This document shows positions 44,749-55,616 of a stretch of 64,000 bases of DNA, one piece after another. Below the pieces are notes generated by a model, which was not told where the DNA came from, ran no database searches, and saw only the letters and a list, made by a program, of their open reading frames with translations. A program made the position numbers and the translations under genes. How positions within the stretch are numbered: position 1 is the stretch's first letter; each line of letters opens with the position of its first letter. This DNA comes from Bodo saltans (Eukaryota > Euglenozoa > Kinetoplastea > Eubodonida > Bodonidae): positions 1,969 to 65,968 of the forward strand of contig CYKH01002220.1 in assembly GCA_001460835.1 (NCBI GenBank), read 5' to 3'.

Positions 44749-45258
44749 CCGCGCTTAAGCGGGCAACTTGAAGATAGATAAGAACACGTTCGCTCCCATT
44801 ATGTGAGCAGTTGTGAAAGTGAGTTGGACATGCAAATTCTGGTGTACACTACCCCTCCCAAAGATTTGTGAACGAGGAACAGAGTGCGCAGTTGTAACAT
44901 CATCATCAAAAAACAACATGCATCCAGACGATTCAACATATGAAGCTGTACAAAGAAAGTAGGTCGTCGTTAGCAAGTTGCGATGATGAAGAGTATCGCA
45001 AGCCCACTACATGTTAGAAACGAAGAAAAGGAACAGAAAACAAACCTCACACAGACAAACAGATTTGTCACACAGATGTGTGACTTCACTAGACCATCTC
45101 TATTTTATCCTAGATTTCCTACACCTTCATCCAAACTCACACCCTCCTGGTAGTGAACATCTGCGCTCCCCAATCACTGCATGGTTCCCCGCTATTCTGT
45201 TGGCAAAAATGCAGAAAAGAAAAGAAAAGAAAAGAAGAAAAAAAAAAACAATACACAA
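44749..45258. other. intergenic region with AAAAG microsatellite
   Basis: About 510 bases without a supported gene. An (AAAAG)n and A-rich run at 45214-45248 lies directly before the next ATG. The likely splice acceptor is the T/C-rich part near 45097-45150. Confidence 0.6.
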
Positions 45259-45792
45259 ATGAGTTTGGACGATCTACAAATGACTCTGATTGAGGACACT
45301 GCGACCGGTTCATCCTCGTCGCAACTTCGTCATAACAACAACGATGGCCGCAACGATACTCTTGTCACTTTTAACATTCGAGGGACGTTCATTGTGATCC
45401 CCGCCACAACTGCTGATGACCACCCAAGCTCTACATTATGGAAGGTGTTGCGTGATGTCCAGCGGCCGCCTCCCATAAGAGATGGTCAAGGGAATTTATT
45501 TTTCAACCGCAATCCGACTTTATTCCACGCAATGTTGGACGTTGTGGTCAATGACCAATCGAGCGATGCTTCGAAGAATGCTTCTTCGAATGTTGTCGGG
45601 CTTGCCGATGAACTCCGTTTCTGGGGAATTCGCGCCAAGAGAAGTAGAGACGATGAGCCTCTGACTGGGCAGCGAAGCAACAACAACGCTTTGCCGTCAA
45701 CAGCCCAATCAGCCGCGACAACAGGATTTCGGGCATATGGTGCCATGGAGGTCAGTTACGCAAAGGATAGCCCATTTGCCTTCACACGATGA
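45259..45792 (+). CDS. BTB/T1-domain (KCTD-like) protein
   Basis: A 177-residue protein. Residues about 35-130 resemble the T1/BTB domain of potassium-channel tetramerisation proteins. They begin VTFNIRGTFIVIPATT (like LNVGGT), then HPSSTLWKVLRD, GNLFFNRNPTLFHAMLDVV (like YFFDRDPEVFEAILNYY) and ADELRFWGIRA (like EELDFWGI). There is no channel region. KCTD-type proteins oligomerise and often serve as adaptors for cullin-3 ligases; that role here is inference. ATG 45259 was chosen because the upstream extension is a lysine run from the A-rich leader. Confidence 0.85.
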   Translation: MSLDDLQMTLIEDTATGSSSSQLRHNNNDGRNDTLVTFNIRGTFIVIPATTADDHPSSTLWKVLRDVQRPPPIRDGQGNLFFNRNPTLFHAMLDVVVNDQSSDASKNASSNVVGLADELRFWGIRAKRSRDDEPLTGQRSNNNALPSTAQSAATTGFRAYGAMEVSYAKDSPFAFTR

Positions 45793-45920
45793 GCTGCTGT
45801 GTTCTATCATCTAGTTTTCACATTGACGATGCAATTTTTTCCCCCCCCCCGTGTACAACAAACGACAAGCACAAAAAGATGAGAAGCACTTGTTTGACAG
45901 ATAGCAATATTTCATGAGTT

Positions 45921-46220
45921 NNNNNNNNNNNNNNNNNNNNNNNNNNNNNNNNNNNNNNNNNNNNNNNNNNNNNNNNNNNNNNNNNNNNNNNNNNNNNNNN
46001 NNNNNNNNNNNNNNNNNNNNNNNNNNNNNNNNNNNNNNNNNNNNNNNNNNNNNNNNNNNNNNNNNNNNNNNNNNNNNNNNNNNNNNNNNNNNNNNNNNNN
46101 NNNNNNNNNNNNNNNNNNNNNNNNNNNNNNNNNNNNNNNNNNNNNNNNNNNNNNNNNNNNNNNNNNNNNNNNNNNNNNNNNNNNNNNNNNNNNNNNNNNN
46201 NNNNNNNNNNNNNNNNNNNN
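45921..46220. other. assembly gap (300 N)
   Basis: A run of exactly 300 N preceded by a ten-C homopolymer at 45841-45850. It hides the start of the giant gene that follows. Confidence 1.
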
Positions 46221-49200
46221 GAAACAGAGTCGGTTCGTAAACACATTGACCGTGTGACGGACAAGCTCGCTCAACATCAAAATTCACGAGAAGCAATGCG
46301 ATCCGCCCGTTTTCGTGAAGAGACAGAACGACTGATGTTGGATGAATTTCGTAACCGGATGGATCTGACATTCATCGTCAACAAGACGCTGATGAGATTG
46401 GTGCGGTCAATACCTCCCCCACCAACTCGCATCAGCGCGGTACCGAAGGGAGGATTACGTAGCCGCCCCTCCTCTGGCGACTCGACCATCCACAACTTCT
46501 TCAAAACCGGCAACTTTACCGGGCTTAGTCCTCAGCAGGAGCTGGAGGCATTCCGTGCTGATGTGGAAGAAGGTAAGGCATTGGTGAAGACCAAGCAACT
46601 AGAAGATGCTCAGGACCACTTCACCGTTGCGGTGGATCTGGCCGCACAAAGTTTTAGCATTCCTCTCGAGGAGTACCGGTCCGCATTGGGCAATCTTGCG
46701 TATGTGTATTGCATGCGCGCACAAACCGAAAATGAACGAGGCTCGAAGGAATACCGCAAAATGATGATGCGGTCTGTTCCATACTACAAAAAGATTGCCG
46801 AAATGACAGAAGAGCGGATGTCTCTCAAGCAAAGCAGCCTTCAGGAGGAGGTATCTGTTGCCTCCACATATTTGCAGCTTGGTGTTGTGGCAGTCAGCTT
46901 GGATCGTCAAGAGACTGGATTGTATTACATGCGCAAGGCGAAAGCGATTCGCGAAAAGTTCCGCATGGACACGGCGCAGGAAGAGAGGCATATTCAGGCA
47001 GTCGAAAAGAGCGTGCGCAAGCGCGACGCTGAACTCCTTGCTCATGCAGCACAATTAGCAGAGGCCCGAAAGCAAACTATCACGCTAACGGATCGACCGA
47101 CGTTCCAGCAGTGCGTAGCGTGGTACAACAACGCGAAGGTACTCATGCAGCAACGACAATGCGAAGAAGCCGAGCCGCTTCTTCTGCAATCCCTCGTTGG
47201 ATTTGAGACCATCATGGGCGTAGATCCCTTCGTCCGCCGCCGTCCCGAGTACCGACTCACGCTGACAGGCCTTGGCGCCGCGTACTACTTCCTAGGGCAG
47301 GAGCACAGCCGTAAAACAACCGGCTTCGCAGTAAACAATGAACAGGCGCTAGTGTATTATCATCAGGCGTTGCAGAATGCCACTGCGGATGCGTCTGCAG
47401 ATGGCGGCGATGATGTGCAGCTTGCCTCGCTGCTGTTTCATCTTGCGTGCTGCTATGCAAACATGCGTCGTTACGATGTTGCCGCCATTCACTTCACCAA
47501 GAGCCGTGATATCAAGCAGCGCGTTGGGCTCACAGTAGAAGACATTGAGGTGAACCTTGATGCGCTGAACCAACGCCTCATGAGCCTGATTGACGAAGAC
47601 GTCATTCGGCAGCAGGCTCACATGCAACGCGCTGCCAGCGGAGCACCCCCGCCGTCTTCGGGAGGGGGAGCCCCTCCTACAAGCGCACCGTCGTCGCTCA
47701 TTCACCTCATGATGAACTCAGCAAATTCATCCACGACGAGCACGCCGAAGGATATGAGCCTGAATGGCTCAGGTATGGAATCGCCCAAGAGCATCGGCCG
47801 ACGCAGCCGTGCTGTGTCCTTCTTGATACCGTCGGAATCTGGTGACATAGACTCCATGGAGAGCAGCTTCGCTGAGTTTCCCTCCAGCCCACTCACTCGT
47901 AGTGAGAGCCCAAAGCTCCACCTTACCGGTAGTATTTTGATGGGTGGCAGTGCCTTCGGATCGCCCAAGGGTTTGGGTCCGAGAGACGGCAACTTTAGCC
48001 CAACGATGGAACTGCAGCCGTTGAATCTTCCCTCAACGGTGATATTCAGTGATAGTCAGCGCCCCAACGCTGTACAGGCTTCATCATCACCCACTCCTGT
48101 GGCGAGGCCTCAACAGGAAACCACAACAGCGCAGCAAAAACATCAGCAGCAGCAAGAAGCCATGAACGCCACAGCTATGTACGCATTCCGGATGGCAAAA
48201 TTGGAAGAAATCGGGAAAGATATTGCTGCCGATTTGTGGGTTCCTGCACATCGAGCGATTGTGTTCATCACTCAAGAGGAACGGCGTGACCGGCTCGATT
48301 TGTTTTCTTCACTCGACTCAGTGTGGCGTGCAATGCTGGTCGCCGAACACCGCGTGACACTTATGCCGCAGTTGTTCCGCTTCACCACTCGCAAAGAAGA
48401 AATTATGCGATCTCGCGCGATGATGGATTACCAGAAACAGTGGTTGGTGTTGGCGCAGCAGCGAGTAATCGTATCTGAACAGATTGCAAGAAATAAGATC
48501 GTCCTTGATCACCGACGAGTTGTGAGTCTTCCCCAGTCTGACAATAGTTATGCCTTGGCATTCAACCAAGAGGCACTCGCACGCTTCCGCATTCTATTCG
48601 AACAGCGAGCTCATTATTTTATGATGATCGAACAGCATCATCGCGCACGTCATATGATTGCCGAAGTCCTTCACCGGCGTCAGTTTTTGGTGTTCCCAAA
48701 GTTGATCGACGCAGCTGTCGTATCCAAAGGAGTCATGTTCAAGGGTGCCATGAAATTAGTGCTGTCTCAGTGGAGGACATGGATTCTCGAAGGAGAGACC
48801 ATCAGCCGCTTTGCACTGATCCAGCAAGAACAGCGAACGGCGAAGTTAATTCGCCTGCGGAGAGCGACGGAGATGGTCTCAATGGACGAGTCTTCCGCTC
48901 GAATCCAGTGGACTTTGAAGGAGGAACACGGTCGCATGCAAGGATTAGAGGAGTACTTCTATCGAGTCCGTCTTGAAATTCAGCAACGCCACGCAGCGAG
49001 GGTGATGCTGCGCTACCCGATGCTCCAAGGGGAGCTGGTTGCTCGAGAGATGCTGGCTCGTCGAGAGACGTTGCAGAAACCTGAGGCGCTTCTGTTCCTC
49101 AACGGAATTCTACAACCTGTGCTCGACATGCACCAGCGCCACCTGCGACGTATGGTGGAGCGAGAATGGGTTCGAGTGGCGATTACCAGCTGCGCAGCTC

Positions 49201-52200
49201 CGGTGGTGGTACTCAACGAGCGACACGGACGCGTCAAGAACGGCCAACAATTCCTACAGCAGCGGCAGGGCATGCTCCACCAATCGTTGGAAAGGTTAGA
49301 GGAGACACACCGGCACGACACGATGCGGCAATGGGAGTCCCACATGCTTCATGTCATTGCCGCTCGATTCTTACACGAGCAAGAGGCGTTGCACCGATCT
49401 CTGTACGTGGAGAAAGAATTCTTACGCGTCTACGTCGGTATCACGTCCTTTGAGCGCCTCAAAATGCGTGAGTCGATCGAAGATGGAGAAGTGTCGAGGC
49501 GCCGTGTGCTTCGAATGTTGCATGAGGAAGGACTCTTCATGCTGTTTGAACAGTTGCAGATGAGCATACGAGGCACGATTGCTGCGGAGCAACATCGAGC
49601 ACAAATTACCATACGATTTGAACAAGAGCGTGAGCATTTAACGCTTCGCGAGACGTTGCTTCGCCGAGTCGGTGATCGTCTTGCGTCCGACCATTTATTC
49701 AAGAATGTTATTTTCGCTATGGCCCCTGATGCTCTACGTGCGATGTTCCAGCAAGTCTCCAGCAGGAAGCTGCACACAATCGAAAGTTCATTCCGCAAGA
49801 TGATTGCCAGCACCGCCACTCGATCTGTTGGCCATTTAAAGCGCCAAGGCCTACAAGTTTTGGCGACAGCAACTCACTTGGACGTTTCCAAGCAAGAGTC
49901 TGCTGAAGCGTTGCGTACCATACATATCCCCTTCATCAGCCAACTGGAGCACATGGCGCGCCTCGATCACTCGTATCGCCATCGTGAGATCCAACACTTG
50001 ATGTTTCTCGACCACAGACGAGGGATGTTGTCAGCCTCGGCGGCAACGGAAACGCGAGTGCGTCGAACTCGCACAATCGAAGAGCAGATTATTTTCGGTG
50101 AAATGCTCACATCGGAATCTCACCTGAAACTGCAAGCACGTGAGCGAGAGTCTCGTCGGCTGCTCCAAGAGACGTGGATGGCATCTTTGAGACCTACTAT
50201 TTCCGACCCAATGCAGCGCGAGCGATTTGTCATGAGCGAACACGAGTCACGAACACAACTACTTTCTCGCGAACAGGATACGTTCCGGAGGAACGTGATC
50301 GAGGGAGTGTATGTGTCCATGCAGCTGTCTACGTTTCACACCTCAGTACAAGCGCTCTGGTACGCCGTAGAGGCCGACCACCGCATGCTGTTGCTCGCCA
50401 CAGAAGAGCGATGCCGTGCTAGTGGTGCACGACAACTGGCCTCACTCCATGCGCTGTGCCGCTTCGAGGCTGAGGAGGCGCATCAACGATCCCTCTTGCA
50501 TGAATACTTCACATCGTCCGTTGCAGCAGTGCATTTCGAAGGAGAAGCCTCGGGGAACATGGCTGCACTGAAGGCTCTCGAGCGGCAATCATTCGAGACG
50601 TTCACTGAAGTGTCGCACGAGGAGTCACGCGTTCGCTTGGAAGACCTCGATGAGGGCTTTGCTCGCGGTAACATGGTGACGTCACTGCATCACGTGCAGC
50701 GAGAACTTCTCGAGTTCATTGCGACAACGCAAACTCATTGCGCTGAGGGTGAGGCGCATGGACGGCAGGCACTCGCCGGTGCCTTCCATGAGCAATTTCA
50801 CTCGTGCATCATTCAGCCAGCGCTTCTTGAGAGTCACGCGTTCCACCTTTCAGAATTCGCTGCGCGCCTTGCGGTCATGCAACGAGAAGAGCACGACCTT
50901 GAGCTACTAAAGAACACTATGATGCGCAGCGGACTGGTGGTGTCGCTTTTCCTTGAGGAGATGTGGACGCGTACTCGAATGTCAGTGGACGCATCCACCA
51001 AACTTGCGGTCCTGCAAGACGTTTCATTTGAAGAGGAGCGTGACATTGTTGGCCATCGCATAGAAGCAAGTCATCGTCGACAACTGCAACACAATGCATC
51101 GACGGAGTGGCTGGTTGATATCGATGAACGGGATGCGTTCGAGAGACTGATCGTCGGAGAGCAAGCACACTGGCACAATCTTGTGTGGCAGTGCACACTC
51201 GAAGAGTGTACGCACTTGGCAACGAGCGGGGCCAGCGCACTTGTAAACGCTGAGGAAGGCGAGTGGCTAGAAAATGTGACGGGCCCCTTCCACTTTGAAC
51301 AATCGGAGATTGAGTTTGCTCAGATTGGCAAGGAGATGCTACTCTCATCAGAAGAACACATGCGCACAGCAATTCAGAATTTGTCAACGCGTGACCAAAC
51401 GTTGCAGATCGAGCCACACTTTACACAGGTGCTGATGCTTCTCGATGAGTTCATCACAAGGGCCTCCATCTTGGCAGAGGAGCACAAGATTTCTTTGTTC
51501 ATGGAGGAGGAGGCCCACATGAGCGGTGCTCACCTTCAACAACGTGCCCTGGAAACAGAAGAATCCGTCGTTCGCCATGATGAGCTGATCGTCATTGAGA
51601 TGTGCGACGCAGAAGCGATCCAGCGATGGTGGATTGCGTCGATTGAGGCACCGAATGATTTCGCGGAACGTCTTTTCAGTACCCATTATCAGCTGCTTCT
51701 ACGTAGCCAAATTCAGACCGAAGAACACCGAATCAGAGTTGCCACGACCACTCAGGCATGGCTTGACCTTCACAAGGACACGTGGACACAACAAATGCCG
51801 TTAGAGTGCTTTGCACTAGAAGAAACGATAGCTAGGGAGCGGCTTGCTGAAGATCAGATCAAGAACGTCACTCAGCTGCATGCGTCGTGGGATGCTACTG
51901 GCTCGACTATCGTCATCCTTCAACGAGAACATCTTGCACGGCTGCATCTGGAGTATCGCGAGTACGCGGTGGACGTCGTGCACCCACTCGAGCAGCAGGA
52001 ACTCACGACGATCACCTTCACCGCCAGCGTGGAGCGCAATGTTCTGCAAGAGGAATCCGCGGCCCGACTAGTCTTGCAGGACGCCGTCATGACCGAGGCA
52101 TTTACCATTCTTTGCAGAGAGCAAGAGGTGGTGGCTGCTTTACATCTTAGTGCCTTCAACATTCATCGACGATCGCTTGCCACCTTGTTGACAGAAGAAG

Positions 52201-53735
52201 CCGCCGAAAGGGCTGCGCGCATCCACTGGCACCACCAGGGCATGCACCAACACGTTGCAGCGATGATCTTCCGCGAAACTCAGCAGCAAGTTGCCCAAGT
52301 GCTATCGTGGGAATATGGAGAGCGATGCCGACAGCATCATCAGGTAGTTCTTGACGACTTCATTGGCATTCATTTGGGCATGACCTGCGATCACATTGAG
52401 CCAGTGATGCGGCACAGTATTGACTCATTGTATGGAAGCGAGGCAGTGGAATATCAACAACTTCTGGCTGCTGCTATGGCAGATGAGGAGGCCATTGCAC
52501 GACGTCAGCACTGTGACCCACTGCTTCACCTTCACCAGTTGCAGCTTGCAGAGCTTGCATGGAGAGCAAATGTGCTCGATGAGCACTACGATCAGGTGTT
52601 TCATATTCGATTTGGCCCGATTCTATCCGAAGTCAACGCTCACCGCACTCGTGTGGAGCTTGAAATGCTGGACAGCAGATCGCTCATTGAGAAGGAGATT
52701 TTCTTTGACAATTTCAATGCCGTTCAGAGGCTTATTGTCATGGTAGAGTTCACGCTGCGCCGTGAAACCATTGAACGAATCCAATGGTTTGTCCTTCGAG
52801 AAAAGAAGGAGTGGAGTCGCATGATGGCTCAGTTCCGATCAGAAGGCGAAGAGATTATCGCGTCGGCCCATCATCACCACCACCACTCCAGTTCCTCAGG
52901 GCAATTAGACAGACGCTCCTCGTCGATGTCGATGCCCAAAGCAGAGGTGTTTGGACGGCGAAGTAGTGCAGCAAGCATTCCTCCGCTTTCATCGGAGGGA
53001 GGCCCGCGACCGCTCCGTCGAGGAAATGCTTCTTCTGTCTTCGGAACACGCTCTGCAATAGGAGGAGCTCCCGCTGCTGGCTTTGGTCCGAGAGGCCTGC
53101 CCAAGCTTCCTCCTCTCCACGGCGCTCCTGGTCAAGACGACACACCGCTAGAAGCGACGACTCCTCCGGTGACGCCAACGTCCCTGTCGAAGCTATCACG
53201 GCTGGGAACGCCGGCGGAGGCAGACCCATCGAAGAAACTCTCTCGATCGAAACTGATGACTGCAATCACATCCGCCGAGGAGTCCATTGTGCGGGAGGCG
53301 CTGAATATTCGTCCAAGCTCAGCGTCGGTGTTATTCCCCTCGGCCACCTCAAGCGCAGCGGGCACTCCTCGATATCCAAACCCTGTCGTGATTCTCTCAA
53401 CACCCTCCGCGACACGAAGCCACGGACGCTCCGTGCTGAAGCCGCTTCCTTCGGCAATGATCTCATTCAAGCGCAGTGATCGCGACGAGGCGGCGATTGC
53501 ACTGTTCGCTGGGAAGATACGAGAAGAAATGGACCGCACTTCTACCATAGAGGCGTTCCAGAGGTACCTCGTAGAGGAGAGCTATCGGAAGAGCATTGTA
53601 CACGTCATGGGGCAATTGTTGCTGGAGCAGTTTGAAGTTCAGTGCGACGACTTCATGCTTGAGACACTGGACGATATCAGCACAACGCTGTTTGAAAATG
53701 TGATGACAGGCAGCTTCGGACTCAACTTGATGTGA
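46221..53735 (+). CDS. giant TPR and helical-repeat protein, 5' end lost in a gap
   Basis: The frame is open from the first base after the gap, giving at least 2504 residues; the codon at 46254 is GTG, so the true start lies in the gap. The first 400 residues contain TPR-like helix pairs (for example LVKTKQLEDAQDHFTVAVDL and NNAKVLMQQRQCEEAEPLLL). A Ser/Pro-rich linker follows (to about 620). Then about 1600 residues are almost purely helical, built of loosely repeating 30-40 residue segments rich in E, H, R, L and M (for example EEHGRMQGLEEYFYRVRLEI). A disordered Ser/Pro-rich tail with HHHHHHSSSS follows, and a short helical domain ends the protein. No known family is recognised. It may be a cytoskeletal or flagellar structural protein, which is inference. 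Confidence 0.85.
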   Translation, partial: ETESVRKHIDRVTDKLAQHQNSREAMRSARFREETERLMLDEFRNRMDLTFIVNKTLMRLVRSIPPPPTRISAVPKGGLRSRPSSGDSTIHNFFKTGNFTGLSPQQELEAFRADVEEGKALVKTKQLEDAQDHFTVAVDLAAQSFSIPLEEYRSALGNLAYVYCMRAQTENERGSKEYRKMMMRSVPYYKKIAEMTEERMSLKQSSLQEEVSVASTYLQLGVVAVSLDRQETGLYYMRKAKAIREKFRMDTAQEERHIQAVEKSVRKRDAELLAHAAQLAEARKQTITLTDRPTFQQCVAWYNNAKVLMQQRQCEEAEPLLLQSLVGFETIMGVDPFVRRRPEYRLTLTGLGAAYYFLGQEHSRKTTGFAVNNEQALVYYHQALQNATADASADGGDDVQLASLLFHLACCYANMRRYDVAAIHFTKSRDIKQRVGLTVEDIEVNLDALNQRLMSLIDEDVIRQQAHMQRAASGAPPPSSGGGAPPTSAPSSLIHLMMNSANSSTTSTPKDMSLNGSGMESPKSIGRRSRAVSFLIPSESGDIDSMESSFAEFPSSPLTRSESPKLHLTGSILMGGSAFGSPKGLGPRDGNFSPTMELQPLNLPSTVIFSDSQRPNAVQASSSPTPVARPQQETTTAQQKHQQQQEAMNATAMYAFRMAKLEEIGKDIAADLWVPAHRAIVFITQEERRDRLDLFSSLDSVWRAMLVAEHRVTLMPQLFRFTTRKEEIMRSRAMMDYQKQWLVLAQQRVIVSEQIARNKIVLDHRRVVSLPQSDNSYALAFNQEALARFRILFEQRAHYFMMIEQHHRARHMIAEVLHRRQFLVFPKLIDAAVVSKGVMFKGAMKLVLSQWRTWILEGETISRFALIQQEQRTAKLIRLRRATEMVSMDESSARIQWTLKEEHGRMQGLEEYFYRVRLEIQQRHAARVMLRYPMLQGELVAREMLARRETLQKPEALLFLNGILQPVLDMHQRHLRRMVEREWVRVAITSCAAPVVVLNERHGRVKNGQQFLQQRQGMLHQSLERLEETHRHDTMRQWESHMLHVIAARFLHEQEALHRSLYVEKEFLRVYVGITSFERLKMRESIEDGEVSRRRVLRMLHEEGLFMLFEQLQMSIRGTIAAEQHRAQITIRFEQEREHLTLRETLLRRVGDRLASDHLFKNVIFAMAPDALRAMFQQVSSRKLHTIESSFRKMIASTATRSVGHLKRQGLQVLATATHLDVSKQESAEALRTIHIPFISQLEHMARLDHSYRHREIQHLMFLDHRRGMLSASAATETRVRRTRTIEEQIIFGEMLTSESHLKLQARERESRRLLQETWMASLRPTISDPMQRERFVMSEHESRTQLLSREQDTFRRNVIEGVYVSMQLSTFHTSVQALWYAVEADHRMLLLATEERCRASGARQLASLHALCRFEAEEAHQRSLLHEYFTSSVAAVHFEGEASGNMAALKALERQSFETFTEVSHEESRVRLEDLDEGFARGNMVTSLHHVQRELLEFIATTQTHCAEGEAHGRQALAGAFHEQFHSCIIQPALLESHAFHLSEFAARLAVMQREEHDLELLKNTMMRSGLVVSLFLEEMWTRTRMSVDASTKLAVLQDVSFEEERDIVGHRIEASHRRQLQHNASTEWLVDIDERDAFERLIVGEQAHWHNLVWQCTLEECTHLATSGASALVNAEEGEWLENVTGPFHFEQSEIEFAQIGKEMLLSSEEHMRTAIQNLSTRDQTLQIEPHFTQVLMLLDEFITRASILAEEHKISLFMEEEAHMSGAHLQQRALETEESVVRHDELIVIEMCDAEAIQRWWIASIEAPNDFAERLFSTHYQLLLRSQIQTEEHRIRVATTTQAWLDLHKDTWTQQMPLECFALEETIARERLAEDQIKNVTQLHASWDATGSTIVILQREHLARLHLEYREYAVDVVHPLEQQELTTITFTASVERNVLQEESAARLVLQDAVMTEAFTILCREQEVVAALHLSAFNIHRRSLATLLTEEAAERAARIHWHHQGMHQHVAAMIFRETQQQVAQVLSWEYGERCRQHHQVVLDDFIGIHLGMTCDHIEPVMRHSIDSLYGSEAVEYQQLLAAAMADEEAIARRQHCDPLLHLHQLQLAELAWRANVLDEHYDQVFHIRFGPILSEVNAHRTRVELEMLDSRSLIEKEIFFDNFNAVQRLIVMVEFTLRRETIERIQWFVLREKKEWSRMMAQFRSEGEEIIASAHHHHHHSSSSGQLDRRSSSMSMPKAEVFGRRSSAASIPPLSSEGGPRPLRRGNASSVFGTRSAIGGAPAAGFGPRGLPKLPPLHGAPGQDDTPLEATTPPVTPTSLSKLSRLGTPAEADPSKKLSRSKLMTAITSAEESIVREALNIRPSSASVLFPSATSSAAGTPRYPNPVVILSTPSATRSHGRSVLKPLPSAMISFKRSDRDEAAIALFAGKIREEMDRTSTIEAFQRYLVEESYRKSIVHVMGQLLLEQFEVQCDDFMLETLDDISTTLFENVMTGSFGLNLM

Positions 53736-53986
53736 TAACATTTACACACGGCGGTCTGGCATTCGACGAAAGAGAGTCGACTGAATTGATGCTTTCCACT
53801 CGTTCTTCCCAAGTGCTTATCACGCATCGATTGCGTGACTTGCTTCTCCCATTTTTTTTTTTGTAAAGGACTGCAGTGAATTCCCTTTTGATCATCCGCC
53901 TTGTAGACAACAATTTCAGCCGTACCTATTTGACATGTAGTGGTGCCGAAGTACCTTTGCTTGTTATTCAATTTTGCATGTTGGTG

Positions 53987-54010
53987 TTGCTTTCTTTTGT
54001 TTTAATTAAG
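53987..54010 (+). other. predicted trans-splice acceptor for EF-1alpha
   Basis: A T-rich tract (gctttcttttgttttaatta) ends with AG at 54009-54010, 11 bases before the ATG at 54022. Confidence 0.7.
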
Positions 54011-54021
54011 AGCTATCCAAG

Positions 54022-55365
54022 ATGGGTAAGGATAAGGTTCACATGTCCCTGGTCGTCATCGGCCACGTGGATGCCGGCAAGTCCACTGCCACTGGCCACT
54101 TGATCTACAAGTGCGGTGGTATTGACAAGCGTACCATCGAGAAGTTCGAGAAGGAAGCCGCCGAAATCGGCAAGGCGTCTTTCAAGTACGCCTGGGTTCT
54201 TGACAAGCTGAAGGCTGAGCGCGAGCGTGGTATCACCATCGATATCGCCCTCTGGAAGTTCGAGTCCCCCAAGTCCGTCTTCACCATCATCGATGCCCCC
54301 GGACACCGTGACTTCATCAAGAACATGATTACCGGAACCTCCCAGGCTGATGCCGCCGTGCTTGTGATTGCCTCCGGCACTGGCGAGTTCGAGGCTGGCT
54401 TCTCCAAGGACGGCCAGACCCGCGAGCATGCCCTGCTCGCCTTCACCCTCGGTGTCAAGCAGATGGTCGTTGCTTGCAACAAGATGGACTCCATCAACTT
54501 CTCCCAGGCCCGCTACGACGAGATCGTCTCCAACGTTGGCCAGTACCTCAAGAAGGTCGGTTACAACATCGAGAAGGTCCGCTTCGTCCCCATCTCCGGT
54601 TGGGAAGGCGACAACATGATCGAGAAGTCCTCCCGCATGGACTGGTACAAGGGCCCCACCCTGCTGGAGTCCCTCGACCTGCTCGAGCCCCCGACCCGCC
54701 CCTCGGACAAGCCCCTCCGCCTGCCCCTCCAGGACGTCTACAAGATCGGCGGTATCGGCACTGTTCCCGTCGGCCGTGTTGAGACTGGCATCCTCCGCCC
54801 CGGTGATGTCGTCACCTTCGCCCCCGCCAACATCACCACTGAGGTGAAGTCTGTCGAGATGCACCACGAGTCCCTCCCCGAGGCCATCCCCGGAGACAAC
54901 GTTGGCTTCAACGTGAAGAACTTGTCCATCAAGGATATCCGTCGTGGCTTCGTCTGCGGTTCCGCCAAGGTCGACCCCCCGAAGGAGTGCGAGAGCTTCA
55001 CCGCTCAGGTCATCATCCTGAACCACCCCGGTCAGGTCGGTAACGGTTACTCCCCCGTCCTCGATTGCCACACCAGCCACATCGCCTGCAAGTTCGCCAT
55101 GATCGAGTCGAAGATTGACCGTCGTTCCGGCAAGGAGGTCGAGAAGGAGCCCAAGGCGATCAAGTCTGGTGATGCCGCCATCGTCAAGATGGTCCCCCAG
55201 AAGCCCATGTGCGTGGAAAGTTTTGTTGAGTACCCACCTCTCGGCCGCTTCGCCGTCCGTGATATGCGCCAGACCGTCGCCGTCGGTGTCATCAAGTCCG
55301 TCGCCAAGAAGGAGGCGTCCAGCGGCAAGGTCACCAAGGCCGCCGTCAAGGCCGGCAAGAAGTAA
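54022..55365 (+). CDS. EF-1alpha: translation elongation factor 1-alpha
   Basis: A 447-residue GTPase that brings aminoacyl-tRNA to the ribosome. The G motifs are complete: [17 protein letters not shown] and NKMD, with the effector region [14 protein letters not shown]. The eukaryotic insert [19 protein letters not shown] and both beta-barrel domains are present. It ends [12 protein letters not shown], full length for the family. Codon use differs sharply from all neighbours: third positions are strongly C/G (for example gcc, ctc, atc, aag), as expected of a very highly expressed protein. This bias also opens a 456-codon frame on the minus strand, which is not a gene. Only one copy lies in the window, although the gene is often in multi-copy arrays in trypanosomatids. 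Confidence 0.99.
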   Translation: MGKDKVHMSLVVIGHVDAGKSTATGHLIYKCGGIDKRTIEKFEKEAAEIGKASFKYAWVLDKLKAERERGITIDIALWKFESPKSVFTIIDAPGHRDFIKNMITGTSQADAAVLVIASGTGEFEAGFSKDGQTREHALLAFTLGVKQMVVACNKMDSINFSQARYDEIVSNVGQYLKKVGYNIEKVRFVPISGWEGDNMIEKSSRMDWYKGPTLLESLDLLEPPTRPSDKPLRLPLQDVYKIGGIGTVPVGRVETGILRPGDVVTFAPANITTEVKSVEMHHESLPEAIPGDNVGFNVKNLSIKDIRRGFVCGSAKVDPPKECESFTAQVIILNHPGQVGNGYSPVLDCHTSHIACKFAMIESKIDRRSGKEVEKEPKAIKSGDAAIVKMVPQKPMCVESFVEYPPLGRFAVRDMRQTVAVGVIKSVAKKEASSGKVTKAAVKAGKK

Positions 55366-55616
55366 TCGCAACACGTTTTGCAAAGCCTAAACTCGTAACC
55401 TTTCAATTCTCTCCACTGTGTTCCGCGATCACGTTTATGGGCTTGCCTCAGGATGCTGATTCCAGTAGCAGGAAGAAAAAATGAAGAAAAAAACCCTTCG
55501 TGGTTAATGAGTGTTTATTTTTTGTTTGATGCCGATCCGCGTGTGGCACAATTTTTCTCTCTCCCCCCTTCATGTGATTTATTTACAAGAGAGAAGGTGC
55601 CTCATTATTTGCTGTC

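Noticed and set aside
52869-52890. Run of six histidines followed by serines in the giant protein, resembling an affinity tag
   Set aside because: It lies inside a natural Ser/Pro-rich linker and is encoded by mixed cat/cac codons; vector contamination is not indicated.
54013-55383. 456-codon open frame on the minus strand
   Set aside because: It mirrors EF-1alpha exactly and is explained by the C/G third-position bias; the sequence is Gly/Leu/Asp-rich and unlike any protein.
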